A DNA stretch of 36,455 nucleotides, taken from SYOC01 sp035575235 (GTDB lineage: Bacteria > Desulfobacterota > Binatia > Bin18). Where the stretch lies: assembly GCA_035575235.1 (NCBI GenBank), contig DATLYA010000042.1, positions 1 to 36,455 of the forward strand, given 5' to 3'. Each line of letters begins with the position of its first letter. Positions within the stretch are counted from its first letter, which is position 1. Positions 1 through 8,099 of this stretch are shown here, one piece after another. The position numbers and the translations under genes were made by a program. Below the pieces are notes generated by a model. That model searched no databases. It saw nothing but the letters and a program-made list of their open reading frames with translations, and was not told the DNA's origin.

Positions 1-300
1 CAGCATGCCGTTAGGCTCGTAGACATAGTCGCCAGTGTTCAGGACGCCGTCACGCACCTGGAGTTTGCCGGAGAGAATGAACGTATGCGACGCACTGAGA
101 TGCTTGTGCGGCGGCGCGACGTAGCCTTTAAGCCAGCGGAACAGCACGGCCCATGTGCCGGATTCTGAACCAGTCCATAAAATCTTCATGAAGGCGCGTT
201 GCGGGTCGGACTCCATCGGCATCCACTCCATTTCAGACGATCTCATCAGGGTGTCTATCATTTCACTATTCACGGGAGAAATATCTTGTGGCAACGACAT
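1..300 (-). CDS. Cupin-domain protein, C-terminus cut by window edge
   Basis: The first 100 codons of a small cupin are visible; the C-terminus lies beyond base 1. The start at 300 is preceded by a clear AGGAGG ribosome site. The PPHKH segment supplies the usual metal-binding histidines, followed by a SHTFILSG strand and GDYVYEPNGML, typical of ChrR/acetylacetone-cleaving-type cupins. The cupin at 6722 has the related pattern HTH...GDWVYEPAG, so the window holds two members of one subfamily. Family knowledge suggests a metal-dependent dioxygenase or a sensor-like barrel; the substrate cannot be read from the sequence. It is last in a co-directional run after the luciferase-like oxidoreductase and VOC genes, separated from the latter by about 150 bp, so a shared degradative role is an inference only. 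Confidence 0.85.
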   Translation of the reverse strand, partial: MSLPQDISPVNSEMIDTLMRSSEMEWMPMESDPQRAFMKILWTGSESGTWAVLFRWLKGYVAPPHKHLSASHTFILSGKLQVRDGVLNTGDYVYEPNGML

Positions 301-387
301 AACGTCCTCCTCTTATGCGGCAGCAAGGCCATGAGCAATATCGTAATTGGCGCTCGAGTGCACCCTACAACCCACCAGGGGCTTGCA

Positions 388-444
388 GCGAGGGACTTGG
401 GATTTGGAGGAGAGGAAGCGAGAGCCTCACCCCAAGCCCCTCGC
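388..444. repeat. Imperfect inverted repeat between VOC and cupin genes
   Basis: Two 14-base arms (388-401 and 431-444) match in reverse complement with one mismatch, built on GCGAGGG and CTTGGG. The right arm, with its CCTCACCCC context, resembles degenerate members of the CCCTCTCCC palindrome family seen elsewhere in the window. It could act as an mRNA stabiliser or weak terminator on the minus strand; there is no strong T-run. Confidence 0.4.
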
Positions 445-454
445 TCCTGTTTGT

Positions 455-1144
455 CTAGCGGTTTACTTGCACCGGCGGCGTGGTCTCGCTCAACCGTTTC
501 AAGATCTCTTCATCCGTCATCTTGAGCACGGCGCGATTTTCTGGAGGGAACTCCATCAGCAGCTTGCTCTTTTCAGGAGCGACCTGCGGCACTTTGCCGC
601 CTTGCGACTCAAAGGCCGGCGGATTTTTGTAGCGCTGCAATTCTTCAGGGCTAATGCCCGCCAGTTGCACCACTTCCGGATCGATCCACGCCTCGGCGTC
701 AATCGGTTTTCCTTCCGATGTGGAGAATTCCAGCATTAAGCCTTCCGGCCCGGCGAAGTAAATCGATTTACAAAAACCGTGGTCGATTGGCCCCATGACC
801 CAGTACCCGTGCGAACGCACCCGATCGCGCATAGCGAGGAGATCGGCCTCAGTATCTACGTTCATAGCAAGGTGCTGCATAGCGCCAGGCGCGACCGGAG
901 AGGCGGTCCAGGCCGGATGTGAAACGCCTTTAATCGGTTGAATTTCGCCGATTTCTGGAGACGCGACAAGCGCAATGGAAGAGCTGTCTCCCAGTCTGAG
1001 GAACCCATGAAAGGTGTTTTTGACGCCATGCATCCAATATAGTGCGACCAACTCCATGCCGCAGACCTGGGTGAAGAACTCAATTTGCTGTTTGATGTCC
1101 TTCGTGCAGATGGCGAGATGATGAATGCCATTTGGTAGACCCAT
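455..1144 (-). CDS. VOC-family (glyoxalase/extradiol dioxygenase fold) protein
   Basis: This 229-residue protein has a VOC βαβββ repeat layout. Candidate metal ligands are H9 in GIHHLAICTKD, H91 in MQHLAMNVD and E139 in GLMLEFS, the His-His-Glu set used by type I extradiol dioxygenases and related enzymes. The N-terminal half ends with a hydrophobic region-specific loop; residues after about 145 form a polar tail with IDPEVVQLAGISPEEL, seen in uncharacterised VOC proteins next to cupins. The start at 1144 has an AGGGAGGG Shine-Dalgarno. It lies 96 bp after the luciferase-like gene and before the cupin. A ring-cleavage or isomerase role is possible, but the substrate is unknown. Confidence 0.87.
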   Translation of the reverse strand: MGLPNGIHHLAICTKDIKQQIEFFTQVCGMELVALYWMHGVKNTFHGFLRLGDSSSIALVASPEIGEIQPIKGVSHPAWTASPVAPGAMQHLAMNVDTEADLLAMRDRVRSHGYWVMGPIDHGFCKSIYFAGPEGLMLEFSTSEGKPIDAEAWIDPEVVQLAGISPEELQRYKNPPAFESQGGKVPQVAPEKSKLLMEFPPENRAVLKMTDEEILKRLSETTPPVQVNR

Positions 1145-1240
1145 AAAAAGCCCTCCCTATAAGTGAATTCGTACATTCGTAAGATGAGACAGAACATTGA
1201 GACAGAGATAAAGATAAATAAGGCTGCTTCTCAAGGTCTT

Positions 1241-2209
1241 CTACAAAAATGTTGGCAGCACTTTTTCTGTAAACGCCATAAAGGTCTTATGGCCTAAGGG
1301 CGCGCCGATCATATACTGAAGATCAATCTCTTCACGCAGGCGCGCAATCTCATCGATGACGCGCTCTACTGTACCGTGAATGACGACTGAATCCACATAG
1401 CGCTGCACCGGGTCGCCGATCGCGCCAAACATACGCGGATCAACATACGTCTTGAGCAGCCATTGCGCGCCCTGGCGCGCGCCTTCCGCGGCAGCGGCGT
1501 CCGTCTCATCAATCGCTAACAGCCGCGCCATGGGAATGTCTCGTCCCTCCAGGGTATGGCCGTACTCCCCCATTTTTTGTTTATACAATTTTTTCTTTTC
1601 TCCCAGTTCGACATGGGTGGAATGCGGGTCCATCAAAATAGCATGACCCATTGAAGCGGCCCAATCGATCGCATCCGGGGAAGCGGCGGCAACCCACATG
1701 GGCGGGTGCGGCTGCTGGAGCGGCTTTGGTAATACCTCAACATCTTCAAATGAGAAGTATTTGCCTTGATATGTGAGCCGCTCGTTGGTCCATGCCCTTA
1801 CGACGATATCAATGGCCTCACGAAAGCGATCGTAGCTTTCTTTCATCGGCACGCCGAACGTTTTGAACTCGCGCGCGTCAAACCCACGTCCAGCACCCCA
1901 GTTGAGCCGGCCTCCTGATAAGAGATCAAGCAACGCCAGCTCCTCGGCCAGCCGTAAGGGGTGATAAAACGCCGCCAGCGTCACCCCAGCTCCGAGGCGC
2001 AGTCGCTTCGTGCGGGCTGCCGCATACGCGCCCATGACTGGGATCGAGGGGCACACGCTGTAGTCGCTGAAGTGATGCTCGGTCAGCCAGACGGCGTCAT
2101 AGCCTGTCTGATCCATGATTTCCATACGCTGCAACGCCCGCTGATAGACGGTCGGCAGCGCCACCCGGCGCTCTGGCCAACTGAAGAATTGAAGAATGCC
2201 AAATTTCAT
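1241..2209 (-). CDS. LLM-class (luciferase-like) flavin-dependent oxidoreductase
   Basis: This 322-residue TIM-barrel protein of the bacterial luciferase superfamily starts with MKFGILQFFSW. It has the typical DAVWLTEHHF segment near residue 40, the LRLGAGVTLAAFYHPLRLAEE strand-helix, and GGRLNWGAGRGFDAREF at the FMN phosphate-binding region. Late features such as PPMWVAAASPDAI also fit. Members oxidise organic substrates with FMNH2 or F420. It opens a three-gene minus-strand run (with the VOC and cupin genes). The ribosome site (AGG about 15 bases upstream) is weak but the start is supported by the family N-terminus. One of three LLM proteins in the window, each from a different subgroup. 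Confidence 0.92.
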   Translation of the reverse strand: MKFGILQFFSWPERRVALPTVYQRALQRMEIMDQTGYDAVWLTEHHFSDYSVCPSIPVMGAYAAARTKRLRLGAGVTLAAFYHPLRLAEELALLDLLSGGRLNWGAGRGFDAREFKTFGVPMKESYDRFREAIDIVVRAWTNERLTYQGKYFSFEDVEVLPKPLQQPHPPMWVAAASPDAIDWAASMGHAILMDPHSTHVELGEKKKLYKQKMGEYGHTLEGRDIPMARLLAIDETDAAAAEGARQGAQWLLKTYVDPRMFGAIGDPVQRYVDSVVIHGTVERVIDEIARLREEIDLQYMIGAPLGHKTFMAFTEKVLPTFL

Positions 2210-2465
2210 AGCTCAACTTTTACCTGTCTCAAAGGGCATTGGCTAGGGAGATGAGCGATAGACCAGCAGAAAGAAGTCTGCTAGAGGCGCTAGGAGCAAG
2301 CGCTGTATGATGGATGTGATGAAATCGCTAAGATGCTGAGCGGCCTCCTGAGCAGGTGATCATGAGTTTTTTCTCTCTGTCTCTCTCTCAACTCTCTATC
2401 TCGGTCGCCAAGGTTGCGGAAGGGTGGAGCGGCGAGCAGCCTCTTCATTCTCTTTGAGGTACACA
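2210..2465. promoter_or_regulatory. Divergent intergenic region with polypyrimidine tract
   Basis: These 256 bp separate the minus-strand luciferase-like gene from the plus-strand acyl-CoA dehydrogenase operon and must carry both promoters if neither is read from further away. A TC-rich tract (about 2364-2402, repeats of CTCTCT) is visible. I see no convincing -35/-10 pair or operator palindrome. Confidence 0.3.
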
Positions 2466-2684
2466 ATGAAAAAAACCAAACCGACGCAAGATGCTATCCT
2501 GCGCGCCTGGGTGAAGGCCCCGGAGCGATGGCAACAACTCTGGGACGTCTGTGAAAAAGGAGCAGGGCGCTACACGCACGGCCTGTTCGTGCTGTATGGC
2601 AGACGTCCAGCGCCGCCGAAGAAAACCCAGGGACAACTCATTGCGGACCTGTTGCGGAGTGAGCCGATGGGATATCTGTCATAA
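2466..2684 (+). CDS. Small hypothetical protein, 72 aa
   Basis: Unrecognised. The frame starts MKKTKPTQDAILRAWVKAPE at 2466, with a short GAGG site about 7 bases upstream, and ends 16 bp before the acyl-CoA dehydrogenase. It is basic, with several tryptophans (residues 15, 22, 26) and a proline-lysine stretch RRPAPPKKTQ near residue 51. There is no signal peptide or membrane segment. Tight spacing to the ACAD suggests co-transcription, but spacing alone does not prove function. It may be a genuine small protein of the lineage or a chance open frame. Confidence 0.5.
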   Translation: MKKTKPTQDAILRAWVKAPERWQQLWDVCEKGAGRYTHGLFVLYGRRPAPPKKTQGQLIADLLRSEPMGYLS

Positions 2685-2700
2685 AGGAAGGAATGGTTTG

Positions 2701-3885
2701 ATGGCCAGTTACGGACTTACCGACGAGATACGCGCACTGCGCGAGCGCATGAAGAAGTTTATTAACGAGGAAGTGATTCCCGCCGAGCCGATCCTCATGC
2801 GCGAGAATGAGGAATCAGAGCATGTCCTGGAAGACCTGAAACGCTCGGCAAAACGTCAGGGGCTCTGGGCGCTGGGTCACCCCAAAGAGATTGGCGGCGG
2901 CGGCCTTCCTTTTATGGCGTTTGTCTATCTGAATGAGATCATCGGTCGCTCGTACTGGGGCCAGAACGCCGTCGGCTCGCTGACGATGCAGGATTCGATC
3001 ATGTTGCATCTTTACGGCACGGCGGAGCAAAAAGAGCGTTGGCTCAAGCCTTTAGTGGCGGGGGAAATTCTGCCGTCTGTAGGACTCACCGAACCGGAAG
3101 TGGCCGGGTCTGATCCCACGTTGATGCAAGCCACGGCAAGGCTCGCTGGCGACTATTGGGTGATTAACGCTCACAAATGGTTTACCACTGGCGCGAACAA
3201 GGCGGCGTTTACGACTATCTTTTGTCAAACGGAGCCGGAGGCGCAACGGCACGCGAAGTTCTCGGCGATCATTGTCCCGACCGATTCTCCTGGCTATGAG
3301 ATCGTGCGCGTAGTGCCGACGATGGGCCACACGGGCGGCAATCACTGTGAGATCAGGCTGACGGACGTGCGCGTACCGCGGTCGTATCTGTTAGGCAAAC
3401 GCGGCGAGGGATTTGTTATTGCCCAGAAGCGTCTTGGTCCGGGACGGATCTTTCACTGCATGCGTTGGCTGGGCCAGGCGCAGCGGGCATTTGAACTCAT
3501 GTGCGAGTACGCCAAGAAACGTTTCGCCCACGGATCGGTGTTGGCCGAGAAAGGAGAAATCCAGGCGTACATTGCCGAATCCGCTGCAGAGATCCAAGCT
3601 GCACGGTTAATGACGCTTGATGCGGCGCGTGCGATGGATGAAGGCGATGAAGCGCGAGTCGAGATTGCGCTGATTAAGTTTTGGGGCGCGCGGATGCTGC
3701 ACAATGTCATCGACCGTGCGATTCAAGTGCATGGCGCTCTTGGGTTGACCGCCGATCTGCCGCTCGAGTTTATGTACAGAGAGGCGCGCTATGCACGCAT
3801 TTACGATGGTCCGGATGAGGTGCATCGCATGACGGTCGCCCGGCGGCTGGTGAAAGATCCGTGCAACGGAACGCCATGGGCGTAA
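2701..3885 (+). CDS. Acyl-CoA dehydrogenase, ACAD10/11-like group
   Basis: A 394-residue FAD enzyme that introduces an α,β double bond into acyl-CoA esters. The start at 2701 (MASYGLTDEI) has AAGGAAGG upstream; an open frame continues 5' but lacks homology. The middle β-domain shows GLTEPEVAGSDPTLM and YWVINAHKWFTTGA, and the C-terminal helical domain shows IQVHGALGL and RIYDGPDEVHRMTVAR. At the site of the MCAD-type catalytic Glu (EG motif) this protein has Asp-Gly-Pro, as in the ACAD10/11 group. It is followed by a phosphotransferase and DUF6285, an arrangement that matches ACAD10/11, which in animals fuse a kinase-like domain to an ACAD. The substrate may be a hydroxylated or branched acyl-CoA; this is inference. 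Confidence 0.93.
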   Translation: MASYGLTDEIRALRERMKKFINEEVIPAEPILMRENEESEHVLEDLKRSAKRQGLWALGHPKEIGGGGLPFMAFVYLNEIIGRSYWGQNAVGSLTMQDSIMLHLYGTAEQKERWLKPLVAGEILPSVGLTEPEVAGSDPTLMQATARLAGDYWVINAHKWFTTGANKAAFTTIFCQTEPEAQRHAKFSAIIVPTDSPGYEIVRVVPTMGHTGGNHCEIRLTDVRVPRSYLLGKRGEGFVIAQKRLGPGRIFHCMRWLGQAQRAFELMCEYAKKRFAHGSVLAEKGEIQAYIAESAAEIQAARLMTLDAARAMDEGDEARVEIALIKFWGARMLHNVIDRAIQVHGALGLTADLPLEFMYREARYARIYDGPDEVHRMTVARRLVKDPCNGTPWA

Positions 3886-3999
3886 GGAAATCGGAAGAAA
3901 CGGGGAATCGGGGAATCAGAGACAGGACACAAGGAAAAGGGACGGCAAAGGATAGAAAATGAGAAGCCAGAAACGTAGAACGGGAAACGCTGGAAATTT

Positions 4000-5046
4000 A
4001 TGAGCGCTCCAGCCGGGTCCTTTTCCCCCGAACACATCGCTTCCGTTCTCAACGATTTCATCAAACGCTCCTACCACCCCTTGCCACGGCAGGTGCGAGT
4101 TGAGCATCTACGGCTGTTGACTGGCGGCGCCTCGCGTCACACATGGTCGTTCGACGCTGTCATTGAGCAGAACGATGGACAGATTGTGACCTTACCACTG
4201 ATTCTGCGCAGCGATCCCCAAGAAGGCCCACAGGCAGTGATGGACCGCAGCCTGGAATTCCGCGTGATTGAAGCAGCGTACCTGGAAGGAGTGCTTGCGC
4301 CAAAGCCTTATTTTCTTGGGGATGAGAGCCTTGGCGTCCCGTTTTTCATTATGGAGCGCATTGCAGGAGAGACGATCCCGCGTCGTCTGTTTCGTGATCG
4401 CGCCTATGAGTCGGCTCGTCAAGTCATGACAAAACAGTTAGGGGCGCGGCTGGCGCGCATTCATCGCGTGCCGGTCGAAAAATATCGCCTGGAAGGACTC
4501 CCGGCTCCGCAGGCTGGCCGCTCTCCCGCCGAGGAAGAGATCAAACGCTACGAAGATATGTACGAAACCATGGCGCGGGAACCGCATCCCGCATTTGAAC
4601 TCGCTTTCCGCTGGTTGCGGCAACACCTGCCGCTACATCAGGAGCGAGTGCTTGTCCACGGTGATTACCGCATGGGCAATATTATATTTGGTTCAGAGGG
4701 CATGCGAGCCATTCTCGATTGGGAGCTCGCTCATATCGGCGATCCTTTAGAGGATTTGGGCTGGATGTGTGTGCGCTCGTGGCGGTTCGGGAACGATCAT
4801 CTGCCGGTCGGCGGCGTTGGCGGGCGTGAAGAATTCTGGCGTGCGTACGAAGAGGCGGGCGGTTTTCCTGTTGATCCAGGCCGGGTGCATTTCTGGGAGA
4901 TTTTTGGCAACCTCCGTTGGGGGGTGATCTGTTTGAATATGACCCAGCCGTTTCTCGATGGGCAGAATCCCAGCGTTGAGCTTGCCGCGATTGGCCGCCG
5001 CGCCGCGGAGACTGAATGGGAGTTGCTGCATCTTATGGAGGAATAA
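4000..5046 (+). CDS. Aminoglycoside-phosphotransferase-fold kinase (ACAD10/11-type)
   Basis: A 348-residue protein of the APH/choline kinase fold. It has LTGGASRHTWSFD (nucleotide loop, residues 40-52), the Brenner-type catalytic loop VHGDYRMGNIIF (H220, D222, N227) and the metal-binding ILDWE (D240) followed by GDPLEDLGW. These are the residues needed for phosphoryl transfer. In animals the same domain is fused to ACAD10/ACAD11 and takes part in 4-hydroxyacyl-CoA catabolism through phosphorylated intermediates. Here it is a separate gene 114 bp after the ACAD and overlaps DUF6285 by one base (taATG), indicating translational coupling. It is therefore more likely a metabolic kinase than an antibiotic resistance enzyme. 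Confidence 0.92.
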   Translation: MSAPAGSFSPEHIASVLNDFIKRSYHPLPRQVRVEHLRLLTGGASRHTWSFDAVIEQNDGQIVTLPLILRSDPQEGPQAVMDRSLEFRVIEAAYLEGVLAPKPYFLGDESLGVPFFIMERIAGETIPRRLFRDRAYESARQVMTKQLGARLARIHRVPVEKYRLEGLPAPQAGRSPAEEEIKRYEDMYETMAREPHPAFELAFRWLRQHLPLHQERVLVHGDYRMGNIIFGSEGMRAILDWELAHIGDPLEDLGWMCVRSWRFGNDHLPVGGVGGREEFWRAYEEAGGFPVDPGRVHFWEIFGNLRWGVICLNMTQPFLDGQNPSVELAAIGRRAAETEWELLHLMEE

Positions 5047-5444
5047 TGCAGGATCGTCCAACCGTGAACGAACTGCTGCAGGCGGTCACCCACTTTCTTG
5101 ATGAAGAAGCCGTGCCTCATCTTACTGGTTCCCGGCAATTTTACTGCCGGGTCGCCGCAAACGTACTCCGCACGGTGATGCGAGAATTGGAGTACGAAGA
5201 GGCGCACCTCGTCGCCGAATGGGAGCGGCTCAACACTGTACTGCCTGCGATGGCACAACCATCCACAAGAGCTGATTTACATAAAGCGATTCGCCAGCGG
5301 ACTGAAGAACTATGTCATCGCATCAGGCAAGGCGACGCTGATGCAGGGCCTTATCGTCAACAGGTCTTGGCCCATGTACGCGAAAGTGTGCGGGAGAAAC
5401 TGCTGGTGAATAATCCGCAGTGGATTAAGCGTCCAGAGACGTGA
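5046..5444 (+). CDS. DUF6285-domain protein
   Basis: A 132-residue, mostly helical soluble protein whose N-terminus, MQDRPTVNELLQAVTHFLDE, followed by a conserved FYCRVAANVLRTVMRE helix, matches the DUF6285 family as I know it. Its ATG overlaps the stop of the upstream phosphotransferase by one base, with GGAGGAA just before it, so translation is coupled. DUF6285 proteins commonly lie beside this type of phosphotransferase and an acyl-CoA dehydrogenase, pointing to a small accessory subunit or stabiliser of the kinase. There is no catalytic motif. The molecular role is undescribed; the association is the only functional clue. Confidence 0.85.
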   Translation: MQDRPTVNELLQAVTHFLDEEAVPHLTGSRQFYCRVAANVLRTVMRELEYEEAHLVAEWERLNTVLPAMAQPSTRADLHKAIRQRTEELCHRIRQGDADAGPYRQQVLAHVRESVREKLLVNNPQWIKRPET

Positions 5445-5507
5445 GGAGCTGTTCCAGGGCGCGCTCGGTGCGCAAGTGCATCCTATCAAAAGACTAACTT
5501 CTATGGG

Positions 5508-6647
5508 ATGGTCAACTCAGACGAAAAAATTACTATGCCGCAAGACAGCAAACTAACCTACGAACAAGCCGGGGTGGATTACGCTAAGATCGACCCGCTC
5601 AAGATCATGGCGCAGCAGGCCGCGCGGGCGACAGCGAAGAATCTCGTTGCTGTTGGCGTCACCGAGGTGGAAGAAAGCCGCGGTGAATCCGCCTATGTGA
5701 TTGACGTAGGCGACTTTTATCTTGCGTCGATTACTGAGTGTCTTGGCACGAAAGCGCTGGTGGCTGACGCCATGCGTGGCCTGACTGCCAAGACCTATTA
5801 CGACAACATCGCACAAGACACGCTGGCCATGGCGATCAACGACATCATCACGGTCGGCGCTCGACCTGTCAGCGTGCATGCCTATTGGGCTACTGGAGGA
5901 TCGGAATGGTTTGCTGACGAACAACGGATAAGAGATCTTGTCGAAGGGTGGCGGCGGACCTGCGATCTCGCCAAAGTCGCCTGGGGAGGCGGAGAGACGC
6001 CAAGCCTGTCCGGAGTTGTAGCGGACGGAGCCATTGATCTGGCGGCGTCGTGTGTCGGCATTATTTCCCCGAAAGATCGGTTGACGGTAGGGAAGCAGCT
6101 CCAGGTTGGCGACGCCATTGTGTTGTTGGAAAGCAGCGGCATCCATGCCAATGGCGTGTCGTTGGCGCGGAAACTGGCGACGCAACTGCCGGATGGCTAT
6201 GGCAGCCGGCTTGCCGATGGACGCCTCTATGGCGCCGCCTTGCTTGAGCCGACCATTATTTATGCTCCACTGATCGAGGCGCTGTTTGCTGCTGGAGTGA
6301 CGATTCACTACATGGCGAATATTACTGGCCATGGCTGGCGGAAGCTCATGCGGCATCCCGCCGCGTTGACGTATCGAGTGACGACGTTGCCGCCTGTTCC
6401 CACCGTTTTACAATTTCTCGTGGAAAAGACTGGTCTGGGGATGGATGAAGCATACGCAAGTCTTAATATGGGTGCGGGCTTTGCGTTGTTTGTTCCTCCA
6501 GCAGAGGCGCAACACGTTGTGGAGATTGCAGCTCAGCAAGGAATCAAAGCCTATCTCGCCGGACGCGTGGAAGCGGGGGAAAAACAGGTCGTCATTGAGC
6601 CGCTCGGTATTGTGTACGAAGGTGAACGCTTCCAGTTGCGTGCGTAG
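5508..6647 (+). CDS. AIR synthase (PurM)-family protein, divergent
   Basis: A 379-residue member of the PurM/HypE/SelD ATP-binding fold. It shows TYEQAGVDYAKIDP (residues 18-31, like the PurM N-terminus), LGTKALVADAM, AINDIITVGARPVSVHAYWATG, GGGETPSLSG, LLESSGIHANGVSLARK and a C-terminal NITGHGWRKLMR. In order these correspond to PurM, which closes FGAM to AIR in purine synthesis. The glycine-rich segment of canonical PurM between the N-terminus and GTK is replaced by a different sequence (ESRGESAYVIDVGDFYLASI), and the protein is longer than the usual ~345 residues. No other purine gene is nearby. Start choice is uncertain: 5508 or 5535 (MPQDSK), neither with a strong ribosome site. It may be the housekeeping enzyme or a divergent paralogue. 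Confidence 0.85.
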   Translation: MVNSDEKITMPQDSKLTYEQAGVDYAKIDPLKIMAQQAARATAKNLVAVGVTEVEESRGESAYVIDVGDFYLASITECLGTKALVADAMRGLTAKTYYDNIAQDTLAMAINDIITVGARPVSVHAYWATGGSEWFADEQRIRDLVEGWRRTCDLAKVAWGGGETPSLSGVVADGAIDLAASCVGIISPKDRLTVGKQLQVGDAIVLLESSGIHANGVSLARKLATQLPDGYGSRLADGRLYGAALLEPTIIYAPLIEALFAAGVTIHYMANITGHGWRKLMRHPAALTYRVTTLPPVPTVLQFLVEKTGLGMDEAYASLNMGAGFALFVPPAEAQHVVEIAAQQGIKAYLAGRVEAGEKQVVIEPLGIVYEGERFQLRA

Positions 6648-6721
6648 ACGCACCTCTTGCGTTTTTTCTTGCGTCCAGCAATAACAATCGCAGCATCTCA
6701 CAAACGAAGGAGGGGAGTCGC

Positions 6722-7201
6722 ATGGCAAAACCCGCAACAATGGCCTTTGATCCAATCGGCGCATCGCTTATACGTACGAAAGACCAGGAATGGATCGACA
6801 CCGGCACAGGCAACCAATTTCTTGTCTTGCGTATTAGTAAGGAGACTGGCGCGTGGAGCGCGTTGGTCAAGGCGAAGGCTGGCCAGGTGAACGCCCCGCA
6901 TACGCATCTCGGTCCGGCGGACTTCTATGTCATTTCCGGCGGCTTTGATTACCGTGGCGGTTCGGCCCGCGAGGGAGACTGGGTCTATGAGCCTGCCGGA
7001 GCCGTGCACGAAGCCACCACCCATCCTATGGATACTGTTTACCTGGCGAATGTGTATGGACCGGTCGCGTTCCATGATGGGAAAGGCGGTTTCTCCTCGA
7101 TCCTTGATTGGCGCGCTGTCCAGGCCATGGTGGATGCTGCGAAAAAGAAGAAGAGTAAAACTCCTACCACTCTAGCGACGAAAAGAAAGAAGGCGGCGTA
7201 G
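6722..7201 (+). CDS. Cupin-domain protein with lysine-rich tail
   Basis: A 159-residue single-domain cupin. Motif 1 has NAPHTHLGPADFYVISGG (two histidines plus a later acidic residue) and motif 2 has GDWVYEPAGAVHEATTH, giving a likely 3-His/1-acid metal site, as in acetylacetone dioxygenase and 2,4'-dihydroxyacetophenone dioxygenase relatives. The start at 6722 has an excellent AAGGAGGGGA site. The last ~25 residues (KKKKSK...KRKKAA) are strongly basic and probably disordered, unusual for the family. It resembles the partial cupin at the left edge. An oxygenase role in carbon-carbon bond cleavage is plausible; the substrate is unknown. Confidence 0.88.
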   Translation: MAKPATMAFDPIGASLIRTKDQEWIDTGTGNQFLVLRISKETGAWSALVKAKAGQVNAPHTHLGPADFYVISGGFDYRGGSAREGDWVYEPAGAVHEATTHPMDTVYLANVYGPVAFHDGKGGFSSILDWRAVQAMVDAAKKKKSKTPTTLATKRKKAA

Positions 7202-7233
7202 CCTCCTACCCTGAGGAGTGTTGTCACAAGGTT

Positions 7234-7254
7234 CCCTCTCCCAATGGGAGAGGG
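7234..7254. repeat. CCCTCTCCC palindrome, copy 1
   Basis: Arms CCCTCTCCC and GGGAGAGGG are separated by three bases, in the gap between the convergent cupin and oxidase genes. Related copies lie at 10369 and 22640. On the plus strand the hairpin could end cupin transcription, though the T-rich stretch (CTTTTCTCTTTCTC) begins about 14 bases later. Confidence 0.6.
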
Positions 7255-7289
7255 ACAGAGCGAGGGCTTTTCTCTTTCTCGTTATTATT

Positions 7290-7913
7290 CTACAACAGCA
7301 ACAAAGCCGAAACGATGATTATCCACATGACATCGAGGAAATGCCAGTACATTGCGCAGTAGGTGACCGGAGCGTGATCGAAACTGGAGTAGCGTTCACG
7401 AAACGCTTGCCCAATGCAGATGATAAGAGGGATGAACCCGCCGAGCACATGGACGGCGTGCAGCCCCGTCAAGACACCAAAAGCAAATTGATACAATGCC
7501 TTAGGCGTCGATGGGAGCTGGATCTCAGCAACGGCTAACCAGATGCGCGTCTGATTAATGAGAAACGCGACGCCAAGCCCGAGAGTCAGGAGGAGCATAA
7601 CAAAAAGACCCTGCCGGTTGTTGCGGCGAATCTGCCAGCGTCCACACTCAAGCACGACGCTCGTCGCCAAAAGAAACAACGTGCTGACCCACAACTTACT
7701 CGGGAGTCCGGGCTGGGCGTCGGTTCGCCACGCGCCCGCTTGAATGGTCACCAGCAAACAAGCGAACAAACTCGTGGCAAACAAGACGGTGAGCGAACCA
7801 AGAAACACCCACATGCCAAGCAACCCTGCCCGAGTGGGAGAGACCGGCCATGGTTGGGCTTGGTTTTGCACCAAGCGCAGGCGGACAGAAGAGCGGCGAA
7901 ATGGCGGTTTCAT
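7290..7913 (-). CDS. Haem-copper oxidase subunit III (CoxC/CyoC/NorE-like)
   Basis: A 207-residue membrane protein with five predicted transmembrane helices: approximately GLLGMWVFLGSLTVLFATSL, LWVSTLFLLATSVVLECGRW, GLFVMLLLTLGLGVAFLI, FAFGVLTGLHAVHVLGGFIP and WHFLDVMWIIIVSALLLL. The LHAVHVLGG and YWHFLDVMWI signatures are diagnostic of subunit III, and the five-helix length fits the CyoC/NorE-type short form. The start at 7913 (MKPPFRRSS) follows an AGGA site; a longer frame to 7991 lacks one. No subunit I, II or IV gene is in the window, so it is an orphan here. It may serve an oxidase encoded elsewhere or a NorE-like role beside nitric oxide reductase. Confidence 0.88.
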   Translation of the reverse strand: MKPPFRRSSVRLRLVQNQAQPWPVSPTRAGLLGMWVFLGSLTVLFATSLFACLLVTIQAGAWRTDAQPGLPSKLWVSTLFLLATSVVLECGRWQIRRNNRQGLFVMLLLTLGLGVAFLINQTRIWLAVAEIQLPSTPKALYQFAFGVLTGLHAVHVLGGFIPLIICIGQAFRERYSSFDHAPVTYCAMYWHFLDVMWIIIVSALLLL

Positions 7914-8099
7914 AAGAAAATCCTGAGTCAGGCGTGGAACTGTTGCTCTATGCTTCCCCTCTGCTAGTGTCAACAACACTAAGCATAGCAAAATTCCGGC
8001 TCATATAAGCCAGGATAAGTTCGTAAACGCTCCCGGTGCGCTTCTTGTCCTTCTGTATCGTCCTAGATAGAGTTGGCCGCAAAGAAGGAGAGCTCTACC

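Noticed and set aside
4000..5046. Aminoglycoside resistance gene
   Set aside because: The fold matches, but linkage to an ACAD and DUF6285 points to the ACAD10/11-type metabolic kinase.
5553..6356. Minus-strand 267-codon frame over the PurM-like gene
   Set aside because: Shadow of the PurM-family coding sequence with no ribosome site or family match.
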